Positions 7,979 to 16,872 are shown, counted from the stretch's first letter. The stretch is 64,000 nucleotides of DNA from CAWACP01 sp963780655 (GCA_963780655.1 CAWACP010000003.1:124001-188000); one strand, 5' to 3'. Numbers and translations are program-made. The notes: generated from the letters alone by a model not told the origin.

Positions 7979-8800
7979 ATGACCTCCGCGGATTTTCGAT
8001 TGACCTGGCGTCGGGTGCGCGCAATGCCGGCGTTTCTCGCCCTGAGCGCCATGATTTCCGGGACTCTGTTCGCGCAGGCGCCTCCCGACCCCGCCGAGCA
8101 GGATCGCCTGCTGGAGGCCATCGAGGCCTACGCCGCCGGGTACGTTTCCGGCCTGCCGAACTTCCTCTGCGAGCAGGTGACGCATCAGTACGAGGCCGCT
8201 CTGAAGTCGAATCGCTGGCATAAAGGGGACTCGCTCACATCGAGACTGAGTTTTCAGAGCGGCAAGGAAAAGCGCGTACTCGAGCTGGTCAACGGAAAGC
8301 CGGCCGATCCGGAACGACGCCAGTGGCACACGCCGCTCACCAGCGAGGGAGAGTTCGGCACTCTGCTGGGCGTTGTGCTGGGTCCCGGCAGCGACGCGAC
8401 GTTCACCTGGAACCGTTGGGAGAGCATTCGCGGGAAGCGCCTCGCGGTCTTCGATTTTTCGGTGGACAAAGAGCACTCCACCCTGCGTATGCAGCTCAGC
8501 GATCTGGCGCAGGCTGTGCTGCCTTACCACGGCTCGGTCTTTGCCGATCCGAGCACCGGCGCGGTGTGGCGCATCACCGATGCCGTCACCTCAGACATTC
8601 CACCAAAGCTGGAAATGCGAGACATCTCCACCGTCATCGATTATGACGAGACGGCAATCGGCGACAGGCAGTACCTGCTGCCCACGTCGGCAACAGTTGC
8701 GGTGACCACGTGGAGCCGCAGAATACGCAACGAGATTGAGTTTCAGGGCTATCGTAAATTCGACGCGGATTCGGTAATCCGCTTCGATCCAGCGAAGTAG
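7979..8800 (+). CDS. Secreted protein of unknown function
   Basis: The start at 7979 has a good ribosome site (AAGGGGAG about 8 bases upstream) and gives a 273-residue protein; the frame opens earlier at 7868 without such support. The N-terminus is a signal peptide (two Arg, then MPAFLALSAMISGTLFAQA). The mature part begins with a helical segment ending in LPNFLCEQVTHQYEA and continues as beta-rich sequence (SRLSFQSGKEKRVLELVNGKPAD). I recognise the LPNFLC plus VNGKP pattern as common among acidobacterial exported hypotheticals, but know no function. The stop is followed directly by a GCAGGC hairpin repeat that could terminate transcription. Confidence 0.75.
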   Translation: MTSADFRLTWRRVRAMPAFLALSAMISGTLFAQAPPDPAEQDRLLEAIEAYAAGYVSGLPNFLCEQVTHQYEAALKSNRWHKGDSLTSRLSFQSGKEKRVLELVNGKPADPERRQWHTPLTSEGEFGTLLGVVLGPGSDATFTWNRWESIRGKRLAVFDFSVDKEHSTLRMQLSDLAQAVLPYHGSVFADPSTGAVWRITDAVTSDIPPKLEMRDISTVIDYDETAIGDRQYLLPTSATVAVTTWSRRIRNEIEFQGYRKFDADSVIRFDPAK

Positions 8801-8819
8801 AGCAGGCTTTCAGCCTGCA
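8800..8819. repeat. GCAGGC hairpin repeat between convergent genes
   Basis: A perfect hairpin, GAGCAGGC-TTTCA-GCCTGC, starting on the last base of the preceding stop codon and lying between convergent genes. It belongs to a dispersed family also seen at 12304-12364, 14263-14283, 18467-18532, 21270-21362, 43838-43863 and 48455-48518. At this position it could work as a bidirectional terminator, although there is no T-tract. Confidence 0.75.
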
Positions 8820-8823
8820 CGTG

Positions 8824-10149
8824 TTACGGCGTCAACCGGTTCGGGCCGCGGTAGAGGAACGTCACTTCACGCACGTTCGCGAAGCCGAGCATGATCATGA
8901 GCATTCGCGTCAGGCCGAAGCCGAAGCCGCCGTGCGGCGGGGCGCCGTAGCGGAAGAAATCCAGATAGAACTGGATGGATTCCAGATCGATGCCTTTTTC
9001 GATGGCCTGATTGCGCAGAATCTCATAGCGGTGCTCGCGCTGCGCACCCGTCGTAATCTCGATGCCTTTCCAGATCAGGTCGAAGCTTTTCGTCGTGCCT
9101 GGGTCGTCCGCGTAGCGCATGTGATAAAACGGCCGCACCGAAATCGGGTAATCGGTGACGAAGACGAATTCGTGGCCGTACTCCTTCTGCACCAGGTCGC
9201 CCAGCATGCGCTCGCCCTGCGGATCGAGATCGCCCTTGCCTTCGGCCGGCGGCTCATAGCCAAGCGCGGACAGGCGCCGCCTCGCTTCCGCCATGGGGAT
9301 GCGCGGAAAGGGCAATGCCGGAACGACAATCTCCTTGCTGAATGCTTTGAGGATGGCGTCGCCGGCCTCGTCCTTCACGGCCTGAATGACGTAATTCAGC
9401 CAGCGTTCCTCGAACTTCATCACGTCGTCGTGGGTCTCGATCCAGGAAATCTCGACGTCCACGCTGGTGAATTCCGTGTCGTGCCGCGAGGTGAACGAAG
9501 GATTTGCACGGAATACCGGTCCAATTTCAAAAACCTTGTCGAATCCGGCGCACATCGCCATTTGTTTGTAGAACTGGGGCGATTGCGCGAGCGATGCCGT
9601 CTGCCCGAAATGCTGGAGCGTGAACAACTCCGCGCCCGATTCGCTGGCGCTGCCCATGAGCTTCGGCGAGTGGATCTCCAGAAAACCTTCCGACAGCCAG
9701 AAGCGCCGCATCGCCGCTTCGATGATGGTCTGGACCCTGAAGACAAGATAGTTCTCTGGGCGGCGCAGATCGAGGAAGCGCCAGTCGAGCCGATTCTCCA
9801 GCCGCGCCTGCACGCGCGCGAACGGGTCGAGCGGCGGCGGCATTTCGGCGATCGACTCGATATGGATGTCGCTCAGGTCGATTTCGATGCCCCCGAGTTT
9901 CACCACCGGGTTGGCCACCACGCGCCCGAAGATGGTGACCGCGCTCTCAGTGGTGAGCGCAGCGAGCGCCTCGGTGATTCTGGTCTCCACCGGTTTCGCG
10001 CGGTCGAAGACCGCCTGCACGACGCCCGTGTGATCGCGGACCACGAGGAACATGATCGCTTTCTGATCGCGAATCTTCTGCACCCAACCCTGGACGCACA
10101 CCTCCTGGCCCACAGCATCCTTCAGGTCTTTCACCAGCGTTCTTGTCAT
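8824..10149 (-). CDS. aspS: Aspartyl-tRNA synthetase, archaeal-type (probably non-discriminating)
   Basis: A 441-residue class II synthetase that charges tRNA-Asp with aspartate. Residues about 1-110 are the OB-fold anticodon-binding domain (VCVQGWVQKIRDQKAIMFLV). The catalytic core follows with motif 1 (EGFLEIHSPKL), the SQSPQ-equivalent LAQSPQFYKQM, motif 2 (FEIGPVFRANPSFTSRH) and motif 3 near the end (PPHGGFGFGLTRMLM). Length and the FRA..S.TSRH..E.TS.D.E pattern match the short archaeal/genus-type AspRS rather than the roughly 590-residue bacterial form. Such enzymes often also charge tRNA-Asn, which then needs GatCAB; those genes are not in this window, so that is inference. It follows the GH3 gene by 35 bp on the same strand. 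Confidence 0.9.
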   Translation of the reverse strand: MTRTLVKDLKDAVGQEVCVQGWVQKIRDQKAIMFLVVRDHTGVVQAVFDRAKPVETRITEALAALTTESAVTIFGRVVANPVVKLGGIEIDLSDIHIESIAEMPPPLDPFARVQARLENRLDWRFLDLRRPENYLVFRVQTIIEAAMRRFWLSEGFLEIHSPKLMGSASESGAELFTLQHFGQTASLAQSPQFYKQMAMCAGFDKVFEIGPVFRANPSFTSRHDTEFTSVDVEISWIETHDDVMKFEERWLNYVIQAVKDEAGDAILKAFSKEIVVPALPFPRIPMAEARRRLSALGYEPPAEGKGDLDPQGERMLGDLVQKEYGHEFVFVTDYPISVRPFYHMRYADDPGTTKSFDLIWKGIEITTGAQREHRYEILRNQAIEKGIDLESIQFYLDFFRYGAPPHGGFGFGLTRMLMIMLGFANVREVTFLYRGPNRLTP

Positions 10150-10184
10150 GGGAATTGTTAATTATAACAATCGGCTAACGTCGC

Positions 10185-12284
10185 CTATGCCGCGGTCACC
10201 CGGAAGCGGGTCCGCAATGCGCGTTCATCGAGCGAATGGCGCGCAGCGAGCAGCTCATATTCGAGCGGTTCGACGGTCATCCTCTTCGCGATCTCGTCAT
10301 AGTAGGCGAGGCGTTTCACCGGCAACTCCAGCGTGCAGGTGCGCGTCTCGCCGGCGGGAATCGTGATTCGCCCGAAGGCTTTCAACTCGTTCGGCGCCCG
10401 CTCGACGCGAGAACCCGGGGCGCGCGTGTAGATCTGCACCACCTCGTCGCCATCGTCGGCGCCGGTGTTCGCAACCTCCACGAGGATGCGCAGCGTATCG
10501 GCCGCCCTGAGTTCAACGGCGAGGAGATGCAGGGCGCGATATTCGAAACTCGTATAGCTCAGGCCGAAGCCGAACGGAAACGCCGGCGCCACGCCGTCGC
10601 GCTCGAGCTTGCGGTAGCCGTGCCACAGGTCGTACTCGATGTGCTCGGCATCGCGATCGAAGAAGGGCAGATCGCCGGCTGAGCGGGGCACGGCGAAGGG
10701 CAGCCGGCCGCCTGGGTTCGCGCGGCCGAACAGGATATCGGCAAGCGCGCGCCCGCCTTCCATGCCCGGATACCAGAGCATCAGGATAGCTGCCGCCGCA
10801 TCTTTCCAGTTCTCGACGATCACCGCGCTGCCGGACATGATGGCGACGATCGAACGCGGATTGGCAGCGGCGACTGCGCGAATCAGGCGCTCGTCTTCGC
10901 TGCGCAGCGTCAACGAAGCGCGATCGCCCCCGAGCGAGAAGCCCCCGGCCTGCGCGACTTTGGCGATCGCCTGTTCGAGACCGGGCGGAGGAGGCGGCGG
11001 TCTGAGCATATCGATGAACGGGCCAAGATTCGGATCGATGAACTCGCCCTCATCGGCGTGCGTGTATCCGGCAACGATGAGGGCGGCGTCGGCGCTGCGA
11101 GCGATCTCGGCCGCTTTCGCCGGGTCGGCGCCATCGTCCCAGATCACGTCGATGTCCGCTCCCGCTGCTTCGCGAATGCCCGCCAGCGGCGTCACCACAT
11201 ACTCCGGCCGCGTGTTGCTCGATCCGCCATCGCCGGTATTCGGCACGTTCGCAAGCTGGCCGATCACGGCGAGCTTTCTGACGCCCCGCAGCGGCAGCGC
11301 GCCATTATTCTTCAGCAGAACGATGCTCTTCACTGCGGCCTCGCGAGCGAGCGCCCGATGCGCCTCGCAGCCCACAACTGTCTTTTCCGGCACGGGCGTG
11401 TGTTCGAAACGGAGTTGCTGGCGGATAATGCGCAGCGCCGCATCGTCGATCCGCGCCACGGGTACTTCGCCATCGGCCACCAGCCGCGGCAGGTCGCGAT
11501 CGAAGTGCAGCCGGAACGGCATCTCCAGGTCCTGGCCGGCGAGAATGGCTTTCTTCGAGTCGCGGATGCCGAAGATGAAATCGCTGAGCACGAACCCCTC
11601 AAAGCCCCACTCTCCTTTCAGAACATCGCCGAGCAACTCGCGGTTCTGCCCGCACCACTCGCCGTTCACACTGTTGTAGGCGCTCATCACCGCGGCGACG
11701 CCCTCCTCTACCGCGCGGCGGAAGTGCGCGCCGTAGATTTCGTGCAGCGCGCGCGGGCTCATCGCGACGTCCACTTTGAAGCGCGCGTTTTCGATGGAGT
11801 TGCCGGCGAAGTGCTTCGCGCAGGCCATCACATGACGTTGAACTCCGCGGACGGCGGCGGCGCCCAACTCGCCTACCAGCACCGGGTCCTCGCCGTAGGT
11901 TTCCTGCGCGCGGCCCCACGCGGGATGCCGCAACAGGTTGATGCAGACGCCGCCGAACAGATTGCCGCCGAGCGCGCGCAGCTCGCTGCCGATCGCTTTG
12001 CCGATTCTATGTTCCAGATCGACGTCCCACGTAGCGCCCCGCGCCATGGCGACGGGAAACGTCGTCGCGCCGGCCAGGATGATGCCGCGCGGACCGTCGG
12101 CGAAGCGGATGCCGCTAAGGCCAACCCGCGCAACCTCCGCCGCGTTCCAGGTGTGCTCTCCGTAGCCTCCGCCCATGATGTCCACCAGGCCGGGCCAGAA
12201 CGGCGTCGCGCCGGAGAGCATCGCGATCTTCTCTTCGAGCGTGAGCTGCGCGAGGACGGCCTGCGCATTCTCGTCGGTGTGCAT
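10185..12284 (-). CDS. Glycoside hydrolase family 3 beta-glucosidase-like enzyme
   Basis: 699 residues, close to the usual length for three-domain GH3 enzymes that remove terminal beta-linked glucose or xylose from oligosaccharides. The N-terminal TIM-barrel carries TFPVAMARGATWD, HPAWGRAQETYGEDP and CAKHFAGNS; the catalytic nucleophile should be the Asp in GFEGFVLSDF, where the family more often has SDW. The alpha/beta sandwich (AAVKSIVLLKNNGALPL) follows, then a C-terminal fibronectin-III-like domain (NTGADDGDEVVQIY). There is no signal peptide, so it probably acts in the cytoplasm on imported sugars. Substrate cannot be set from sequence. Confidence 0.92.
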   Translation of the reverse strand: MHTDENAQAVLAQLTLEEKIAMLSGATPFWPGLVDIMGGGYGEHTWNAAEVARVGLSGIRFADGPRGIILAGATTFPVAMARGATWDVDLEHRIGKAIGSELRALGGNLFGGVCINLLRHPAWGRAQETYGEDPVLVGELGAAAVRGVQRHVMACAKHFAGNSIENARFKVDVAMSPRALHEIYGAHFRRAVEEGVAAVMSAYNSVNGEWCGQNRELLGDVLKGEWGFEGFVLSDFIFGIRDSKKAILAGQDLEMPFRLHFDRDLPRLVADGEVPVARIDDAALRIIRQQLRFEHTPVPEKTVVGCEAHRALAREAAVKSIVLLKNNGALPLRGVRKLAVIGQLANVPNTGDGGSSNTRPEYVVTPLAGIREAAGADIDVIWDDGADPAKAAEIARSADAALIVAGYTHADEGEFIDPNLGPFIDMLRPPPPPPGLEQAIAKVAQAGGFSLGGDRASLTLRSEDERLIRAVAAANPRSIVAIMSGSAVIVENWKDAAAAILMLWYPGMEGGRALADILFGRANPGGRLPFAVPRSAGDLPFFDRDAEHIEYDLWHGYRKLERDGVAPAFPFGFGLSYTSFEYRALHLLAVELRAADTLRILVEVANTGADDGDEVVQIYTRAPGSRVERAPNELKAFGRITIPAGETRTCTLELPVKRLAYYDEIAKRMTVEPLEYELLAARHSLDERALRTRFRVTAA

Positions 12285-12303
12285 AGGTACAGGATATCCG
12301 TGG

Positions 12304-12364
12304 GGCAGGCTGAAGCCTACTCTACTGTTCTCGGTCGAGGGTAGAGCAGGCTTTCAGCCTGCAT
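12304..12364. repeat. Composite double-hairpin repeat (inverted relative to 48455-48518)
   Basis: Two GCAGGC-type hairpins, GGCAGGCTGAAGCCTACTC and GAGCAGGCTTTCAGCCTGC, joined by a spacer TACTGTTCTCGGTCG. The same spacer in reverse complement joins the two hairpins at 48455-48518, so the unit is a repeated composite like a BIME rather than two chance hairpins. It abuts the left end of the insertion sequence. Confidence 0.7.
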
Positions 12365-12486
12365 CTGGAGTTTGGACATTTCGCGTCCGCTTCCAAGGTG
12401 GCGGCTGAAGGCCTGCTCTGGAGTGTGAACATTTTCCATAAAAAATGTCTTGTTTTTGCTCCCGACCTGTGTTTTCATCTATATAG

Positions 12487-12804
12487 ATGAAGCGCGAGGA
12501 GGTATTGAAGAGGCGCCGCAAGCTGGCCGGGGCCCTCCCTTCGGCTGAAGAAGTTCTCCGCGGCTCGCTGCTGGACCGTGTGGTCCGTCATCGCAAGGGG
12601 TGCGCGCGTTGCGAACGTGGCGAGGGCCATCGCGTCCTGGTGCTGACGGTGAACTACCCGGGCGGCCGCAACCGCCAGTTCACCATCCGCCCGGAACAGA
12701 AACAGATGGTAGCGCGCTGGTTGAAGAACTACAAGGACTGGAAAAGAAAAATGGAAGAGATCTGCGAACTCAACCACGCGCTGTTGCGGCCCGACAAGGA
12801 TTAG
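12487..12804 (+). CDS. Small IS-associated protein (DUF6788-like)
   Basis: A 105-residue basic protein with no signal or membrane segment. It begins MKREEVLKRRRKLAGALPSA and has a CxxC pair in KGCARCERGEGH followed by LTVNYPGGRNRQFTIRPEQ, then a helical C-terminus with WLKNYKDWKRKMEEICELNH. I recognise this pattern as the small family (DUF6788 in recent Pfam, by memory) that sits directly upstream of certain transposases. The mechanism is unknown; a nucleic-acid or transposase-accessory role is inferred from the basic charge and constant position. No clear Shine-Dalgarno precedes the ATG. Confidence 0.75.
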   Translation: MKREEVLKRRRKLAGALPSAEEVLRGSLLDRVVRHRKGCARCERGEGHRVLVLTVNYPGGRNRQFTIRPEQKQMVARWLKNYKDWKRKMEEICELNHALLRPDKD

Positions 12805-12865
12805 TCCCGGCGTCCCGGCCCTTTTCAGGCCTCTTGGTGTTTCATCCCACAGGAGGAAACGCAAG

Positions 12866-14242
12866 ATGCTGCTGCTTCCCGTTCTGTTGCCGATTCTGCA
12901 GGATTGGCAGAAGGCCTTCCCGCAGCGCCGCTCTCATCTCCGCGCGATGGCCCAGTGTCTCGGAGCCCTGACCGCCTTCGGCCGGCGGACCCTCTCACGC
13001 GCCATCTGGGCCATTGGCCGCCAGCAGCGCGATTGGAGCGCCGACTACCGCCTGCATGCCCGCTCGCCGTGGCGCAGCGAGGATCTGTTTCAACCCATTC
13101 TCCAGCGCGCTCTGCCCTTCTGCGGCGGCCGTCATGTCGCCGTGGCCATCGATGATACGCGCCTGCACAAGACCGGTCGCCGCATTCTGACTGCGTCCTG
13201 GCAGCGCGATCCGCTGTCTCCCAAGTTCCGCATCAACCTGATGTTCGGACTGCGCTTCCTGCAATTGTCCCTGCTGGTGCCGCTGTATCGGCGGGACAAG
13301 GCTTGTGCGCGCGGGCTCCCGGTGCGCTTTGAGGAAGTCCCGGTGGTCAAACGTCCTCGCCGCAACGCCGCTGCCGCGCTGTGGAGTGAGTATCGTCAGG
13401 CGCTCCGCCAACGGAACCTCTCGCAACGCGCGCTGGAGGTGATCCGTGGATTGCGCGCTGCACTCGATCAGGCCGGAGCCGGCGCAAAGCGGCTGCTCAT
13501 GGTGGGCGACGGAAGCTTCTGCAATCGCACCCTGTTTCGTGCCCAACTCGATCGCGTCGACATCATTGCGCGGGCTCGCCGCGATTTGCGGCTGTGTCAA
13601 CAGGCCGGCGCCGGCTCGCGCTGCTTCTACGATCCCAACGGCTTTACTCCCGAGCAGGTGCGTCTGGATGAGGCGCGCCCCTGGAAGAAGGTCCGCATCT
13701 TCTACGCGGGACAGTGGCGCAGGATCCGCTACAAGGAAGTGAGCGGGGTGTACTGGCGCACCGGTGCCCGCAGACGCGCCCTGCGACTGTTGGTCATAGA
13801 GGGTCTGAGCTATCGCTCGCTCCGCCGTCTGCGCCGCCAAGAACCCGCTTTCCTGCTCAGCACCGCTCTGATCGCCAGCGTTCGTGAACTCGTGCAGGCC
13901 TATTTCGATCGTTGGCAGATTGAGGTTAACCATCGCGAAGAGAAGGACACCCTCGGCGTCGGCCAGGCGCAACTGCGTTCCTCCCGCTCCGTATCGCGTC
14001 AGCCGGCCTTCGTTGTGGCCGGTTACAGCGCTCTGTTGCTGGCGGCTCTGATCGCCTTCGGTCCTTCGCGCCAGATACATTGTTACGAGCCGTTACCGAA
14101 GTGGCGGCGCAACGCTTCCCGCCCCTCCTGTCTCGACCTCGTCACCCTGTTGCGCAAGGAACTCGCCGCGAATCCTGCTTCCCTCGCCCAACTCGGCATA
14201 GCAATGGACTGGAAGAGCCTCGGTTTGGCAGCGGCGGCGTGA
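12866..14242 (+). CDS. DDE transposase
   Basis: A 458-residue transposase with a strong ribosome site (AGGAGG 9 bases before the ATG). An RNase H-like core is visible: the first Asp in VAIDDTRLHKTGR (about residue 96), the second in LLMVGDGSFCNRT (about 215), and the Glu in RWQIEVNHREEKDTLGVGQAQ (about 355), where the W.IE....KDTLG pattern is the IS4/IS701-like C-terminal signature. It catalyses cut-and-paste movement of the surrounding element. No frameshift or stop interrupts it, so it could be active. The exact IS family needs a database comparison. Confidence 0.88.
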   Translation: MLLLPVLLPILQDWQKAFPQRRSHLRAMAQCLGALTAFGRRTLSRAIWAIGRQQRDWSADYRLHARSPWRSEDLFQPILQRALPFCGGRHVAVAIDDTRLHKTGRRILTASWQRDPLSPKFRINLMFGLRFLQLSLLVPLYRRDKACARGLPVRFEEVPVVKRPRRNAAAALWSEYRQALRQRNLSQRALEVIRGLRAALDQAGAGAKRLLMVGDGSFCNRTLFRAQLDRVDIIARARRDLRLCQQAGAGSRCFYDPNGFTPEQVRLDEARPWKKVRIFYAGQWRRIRYKEVSGVYWRTGARRRALRLLVIEGLSYRSLRRLRRQEPAFLLSTALIASVRELVQAYFDRWQIEVNHREEKDTLGVGQAQLRSSRSVSRQPAFVVAGYSALLLAALIAFGPSRQIHCYEPLPKWRRNASRPSCLDLVTLLRKELAANPASLAQLGIAMDWKSLGLAAAA

Positions 14243-14262
14243 GTCCTAATGGCCAAACTCCA

Positions 14263-14283
14263 GAGCAGGCTTTCAGCCTGCAT
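14263..14283. repeat. GCAGGC hairpin at the right end of the insertion sequence
   Basis: GAGCAGGC-TTTCA-GCCTGCAT, overlapping the last base of the right IS end and identical over 20 bases to the hairpin that precedes the left end (ending at 12364). This identity could be a long target duplication or two members of the dispersed family. Confidence 0.65.
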
Positions 14284-14307
14284 CCCTTGCTGTGGCAGAG
14301 TGAACGT

Positions 14308-15291
14308 ATGAACTATCGTCCATTGGGCCGCACCGGATGGAATGTCTCGGAGATCAGCTTCGGCGCCTGGGCTATCGGCGGATCGTGGGGTCAGGTGGAC
14401 GATCGCGAGTCCCTGGCTGCACTGAACAAGGCGGTCGATTGCGGAGTGAATTTCATCGACACGGCCGACGTGTACGGGGGCGGCCACAGCGAGCGCCTGA
14501 TCGCGCAGCTCCGGCGCGACCGCAAGGAAGAGATCGTCGTCGCCACCAAGGCCGGACGCCGTCTCCAGCCGCACACCGCCGACGGCTACAACGCGAAGAA
14601 TCTGGCCGGCTTCATCGACGACAGCCTGCACAACCTCGCGACGGACTGTCTCGATCTGGTGCAGCTCCACTGTCCGCCGACGGAGGTTTATTACCGGCCC
14701 GAGGTGTTCGGCGCTCTCGACGACCTGGCTCAGGCGGGCAAGATCCGCTATTACGGCGTGAGCGTGGAGAAAGTGGAGGAAGGCCTGAAGGCGATGGATT
14801 TTCCGAACGTGCAGAGTGTTCAGGTGATCTTCAATTGCTTCCGGCAGCGTCCGGCTGAGCTGCTGTTCCGGGAAGCGCATAAGCGCCGCGTCGGCATTCT
14901 CGCGCGCGTGCCGCTGGCGAGCGGACTGCTTACCGGGAAGCTCTCACGCGACACGAACTTCGAGCAGGACGATCATCGCAACTTCAACCGCCACGGCCAG
15001 GAGTTCGATGTAGGCGAGACATTCGCCGGCGTCGACTACGACACGGCGCTCGAGGCCGTCGAGGAGATTCGCCGCGTGGTCGCTGCACGCATGAGCATGG
15101 CGCAGTTCGCGCTTCGCTGGATTCTGATGTTCGAGGCCGTGTCCTGCGCCATCCCCGGCGGCAAGCGGCCCGAGCAGGTGGCAGATAACTGCGCGGCTTC
15201 GGATGCTCCGGCATTATGGGACGATGCCATGGCCGCTGTCCGCGACGTCTACGATCGCCGGATCAGGCAGCTGGTGCACGAGCGCTGGTAG
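14308..15291 (+). CDS. Aldo/keto reductase
   Basis: A 327-residue NADPH-dependent oxidoreductase of the AKR superfamily. I chose the ATG at 14308 (MNYRPLGRTGWNVSEISFG); the frame is open further upstream only through the IS end. The TIM-barrel catalytic tetrad is visible: Asp and Tyr in FIDTADVYGGGHSERL, Lys in VVATKAG, His in DLVQLHCPP. The C-terminal cofactor site appears as CAIPGGKRPEQVADN, close to the IPG..... motif of the YajO/PhdA-like groups. It is separated by 19 bp from glpD and may be cotranscribed with it. The insertion sequence ends 45 bp upstream and may have replaced or altered its promoter. Confidence 0.9.
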   Translation: MNYRPLGRTGWNVSEISFGAWAIGGSWGQVDDRESLAALNKAVDCGVNFIDTADVYGGGHSERLIAQLRRDRKEEIVVATKAGRRLQPHTADGYNAKNLAGFIDDSLHNLATDCLDLVQLHCPPTEVYYRPEVFGALDDLAQAGKIRYYGVSVEKVEEGLKAMDFPNVQSVQVIFNCFRQRPAELLFREAHKRRVGILARVPLASGLLTGKLSRDTNFEQDDHRNFNRHGQEFDVGETFAGVDYDTALEAVEEIRRVVAARMSMAQFALRWILMFEAVSCAIPGGKRPEQVADNCAASDAPALWDDAMAAVRDVYDRRIRQLVHERW

Positions 15292-15310
15292 CGTTGATTG
15301 ACAGGCGGAC

Positions 15311-16870
15311 ATGAACCGCAAAGAGATGCTGGCCCGGTTGCGCGAACAGCGCGGACGCTGGGACATGGTGGTCATCGGCGGCGGCGCCACCGGCGTGGGT
15401 ATCGCCGTGGATGCGGCATCGCGCGGCTATGACGTGGCCCTGCTGGAGCAGAGCGACTTCGGAAAGGGCACCTCGAGCCGCAGCACCAAGCTGGCCCACG
15501 GGGGCGTGCGCTATCTGGAACAGGGCAACATCCCGCTGGTGATGGAAGCGTTGAAGGAACGCGGGCTGATGCGGCGCAATGCTCCACATCTGGTCCACGA
15601 CCTGGCGTTTGTGGTGCCGAACTACGACTGGTGGGAGGCGCCGTTTTACGGCATCGGGCTGCGATTATACGATCTGCTGGCAGGCAAGTACGGGTTCGGC
15701 CGGTCGCGCAATCTCTCGCGCGAGGAGACGCTGGAGCGGTTGCCTGGACTGCGAACCGACGGGCTGCGCGGCGGCGTCGTTTACTACGACGGGCAGTTTG
15801 ACGATACGCGTCTGCTCATCCATCTGGCCGCGACGGCCGCGGAACAAGGCGCTACGCTGCTGAACTACGCGCGCGTGCACGGGCTGGTGCCCGGGCCGGA
15901 GGACTTCATTGCGGGCGTGGAAGCGCGCGACGAGGAGACCGGCGAGGAGTTCCGTGTTGAGGCGAAGGTGGTGATCAACGCCACCGGGGCGTTCAGCGAC
16001 GCGGTGCGGCGGATGGCCGGTCGCATTGAGCCAATGATTGCGCCGAGTCAGGGCGTGCATCTGGTGTTCGACGCGTCATTCCTGGGCGGCGAGAGCGCCA
16101 TCATGGTCCCGCACACGCGCGATGGCCGGGTCATGTTTGCGCTGCCGTGGCACGGTCACACGCTGGTGGGCACCACGGACACGCCCGTAGGCGAGGCAAC
16201 GCTGGAGCCGGCGGCTCTGGAAGAAGAGATCGAGTTCATCCTGACCACGGCAGGAACGTATCTGCACCGGGCGCCGGCACGGTCGGACGTATTGAGTGTG
16301 TTCGCGGGCATTCGGCCGCTGGTGAAGGCGGGAGACGTGGGCTCGACCGCCGCGCTCTCGCGGGATCACACCATTCGGATCGACCAGTCTGGGCTGGTGA
16401 CGGTTGCAGGCGGCAAGTGGACCACGTATCGGCATATGGCGGAGGATTGCGTCGATCAGGCGTCGACGATCGGAGGTCTCGAGGAGCGTCCCTGCATCAC
16501 GCGGGAGCTGCGGATTCACGGGTTCCATGAGGACGCCCAGGCGTTCGGCGATCTGGAGGTTTATGGCTCGGATGCTCCGGCGATCGTGGAGATGATGCGG
16601 GCCGAGCCGGCCCTGGATGAACGCCTGCACCCCGCGTTGCCGTATCGGGCGGCGGAGGTGGCGTGGGCCGCGCGCTTCGAGATGGCGCGCACAGTGGAAG
16701 ACGTGCTGGCAAGACGGACGCGCGCGCTGTTTCTGAACGCTCGCGCGGCCATGGCGATGGCTCCGCGAGTTGCCGAGGTGATGGCCCGCGAACTCGAACG
16801 CGACGCGGCCTGGGCGGCCGGGCAGGTATTACGTTTCCGGGAGGTCGCGTCCCGCTACACCGTAGTGTGA
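15311..16870 (+). CDS. glpD: Glycerol-3-phosphate dehydrogenase (FAD)
   Basis: A 519-residue flavoenzyme that oxidises glycerol 3-phosphate to dihydroxyacetone phosphate and passes electrons to quinone at the membrane. The FAD-binding Rossmann motif is WDMVVIGGGATGVGIAVDAA (about residues 17-36), followed by the family stretch FGKGTSSRSTKLAHGGVRYL. The substrate region IMVPHTRDGRVMFALPWHG and the late FAGIRPLV are those of GlpD. The C-terminal helical domain is complete (ending in ARELERDAAWAAGQVLRFREVA). Length matches the family. It lies 19 bp after the aldo/keto reductase. Confidence 0.95.
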   Translation: MNRKEMLARLREQRGRWDMVVIGGGATGVGIAVDAASRGYDVALLEQSDFGKGTSSRSTKLAHGGVRYLEQGNIPLVMEALKERGLMRRNAPHLVHDLAFVVPNYDWWEAPFYGIGLRLYDLLAGKYGFGRSRNLSREETLERLPGLRTDGLRGGVVYYDGQFDDTRLLIHLAATAAEQGATLLNYARVHGLVPGPEDFIAGVEARDEETGEEFRVEAKVVINATGAFSDAVRRMAGRIEPMIAPSQGVHLVFDASFLGGESAIMVPHTRDGRVMFALPWHGHTLVGTTDTPVGEATLEPAALEEEIEFILTTAGTYLHRAPARSDVLSVFAGIRPLVKAGDVGSTAALSRDHTIRIDQSGLVTVAGGKWTTYRHMAEDCVDQASTIGGLEERPCITRELRIHGFHEDAQAFGDLEVYGSDAPAIVEMMRAEPALDERLHPALPYRAAEVAWAARFEMARTVEDVLARRTRALFLNARAAMAMAPRVAEVMARELERDAAWAAGQVLRFREVASRYTVV

Positions 16871-16872
16871 AC

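Larger units (their letters stand above)
12365..14263 (+). mobile_element. Insertion sequence with a DUF6788-like accessory gene and DDE transposase
   Basis: Both genes lie between inverted ends: CTGGAGTTTGGACATT at 12365-12380 and, in reverse complement, CTGGAGTTTGGCCATT at 14248-14263 (15 of 16 identical). The left boundary is not unique, because a second related end (CTGGAGTGTGAACATT) lies at 12418-12433. The inverted similarity around that one extends outward through a hairpin: 12403-12433 against 14248-14278, 27 of 31 matching. Copies of the dispersed hairpin GAGCAGGCTTTCAGCCTGC flank both sides, so the element either inserted into or next to such a hairpin or duplicated it. Both ORFs are intact. 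Confidence 0.75.

Noticed and set aside
8821..12344. Plus-strand frames of 446, 346 and 428 codons opposite aspS and the GH3 gene.
   Set aside because: No recognisable domains; the opposite strand encodes clearly conserved enzymes over the same bases.
12365..12433. A 20-bp target-site duplication around the insertion sequence.
   Set aside because: The identical flanking hairpins could be read so, but the hairpin is a dispersed family and the left IS end is ambiguous, so a duplication cannot be distinguished from pre-existing copies.
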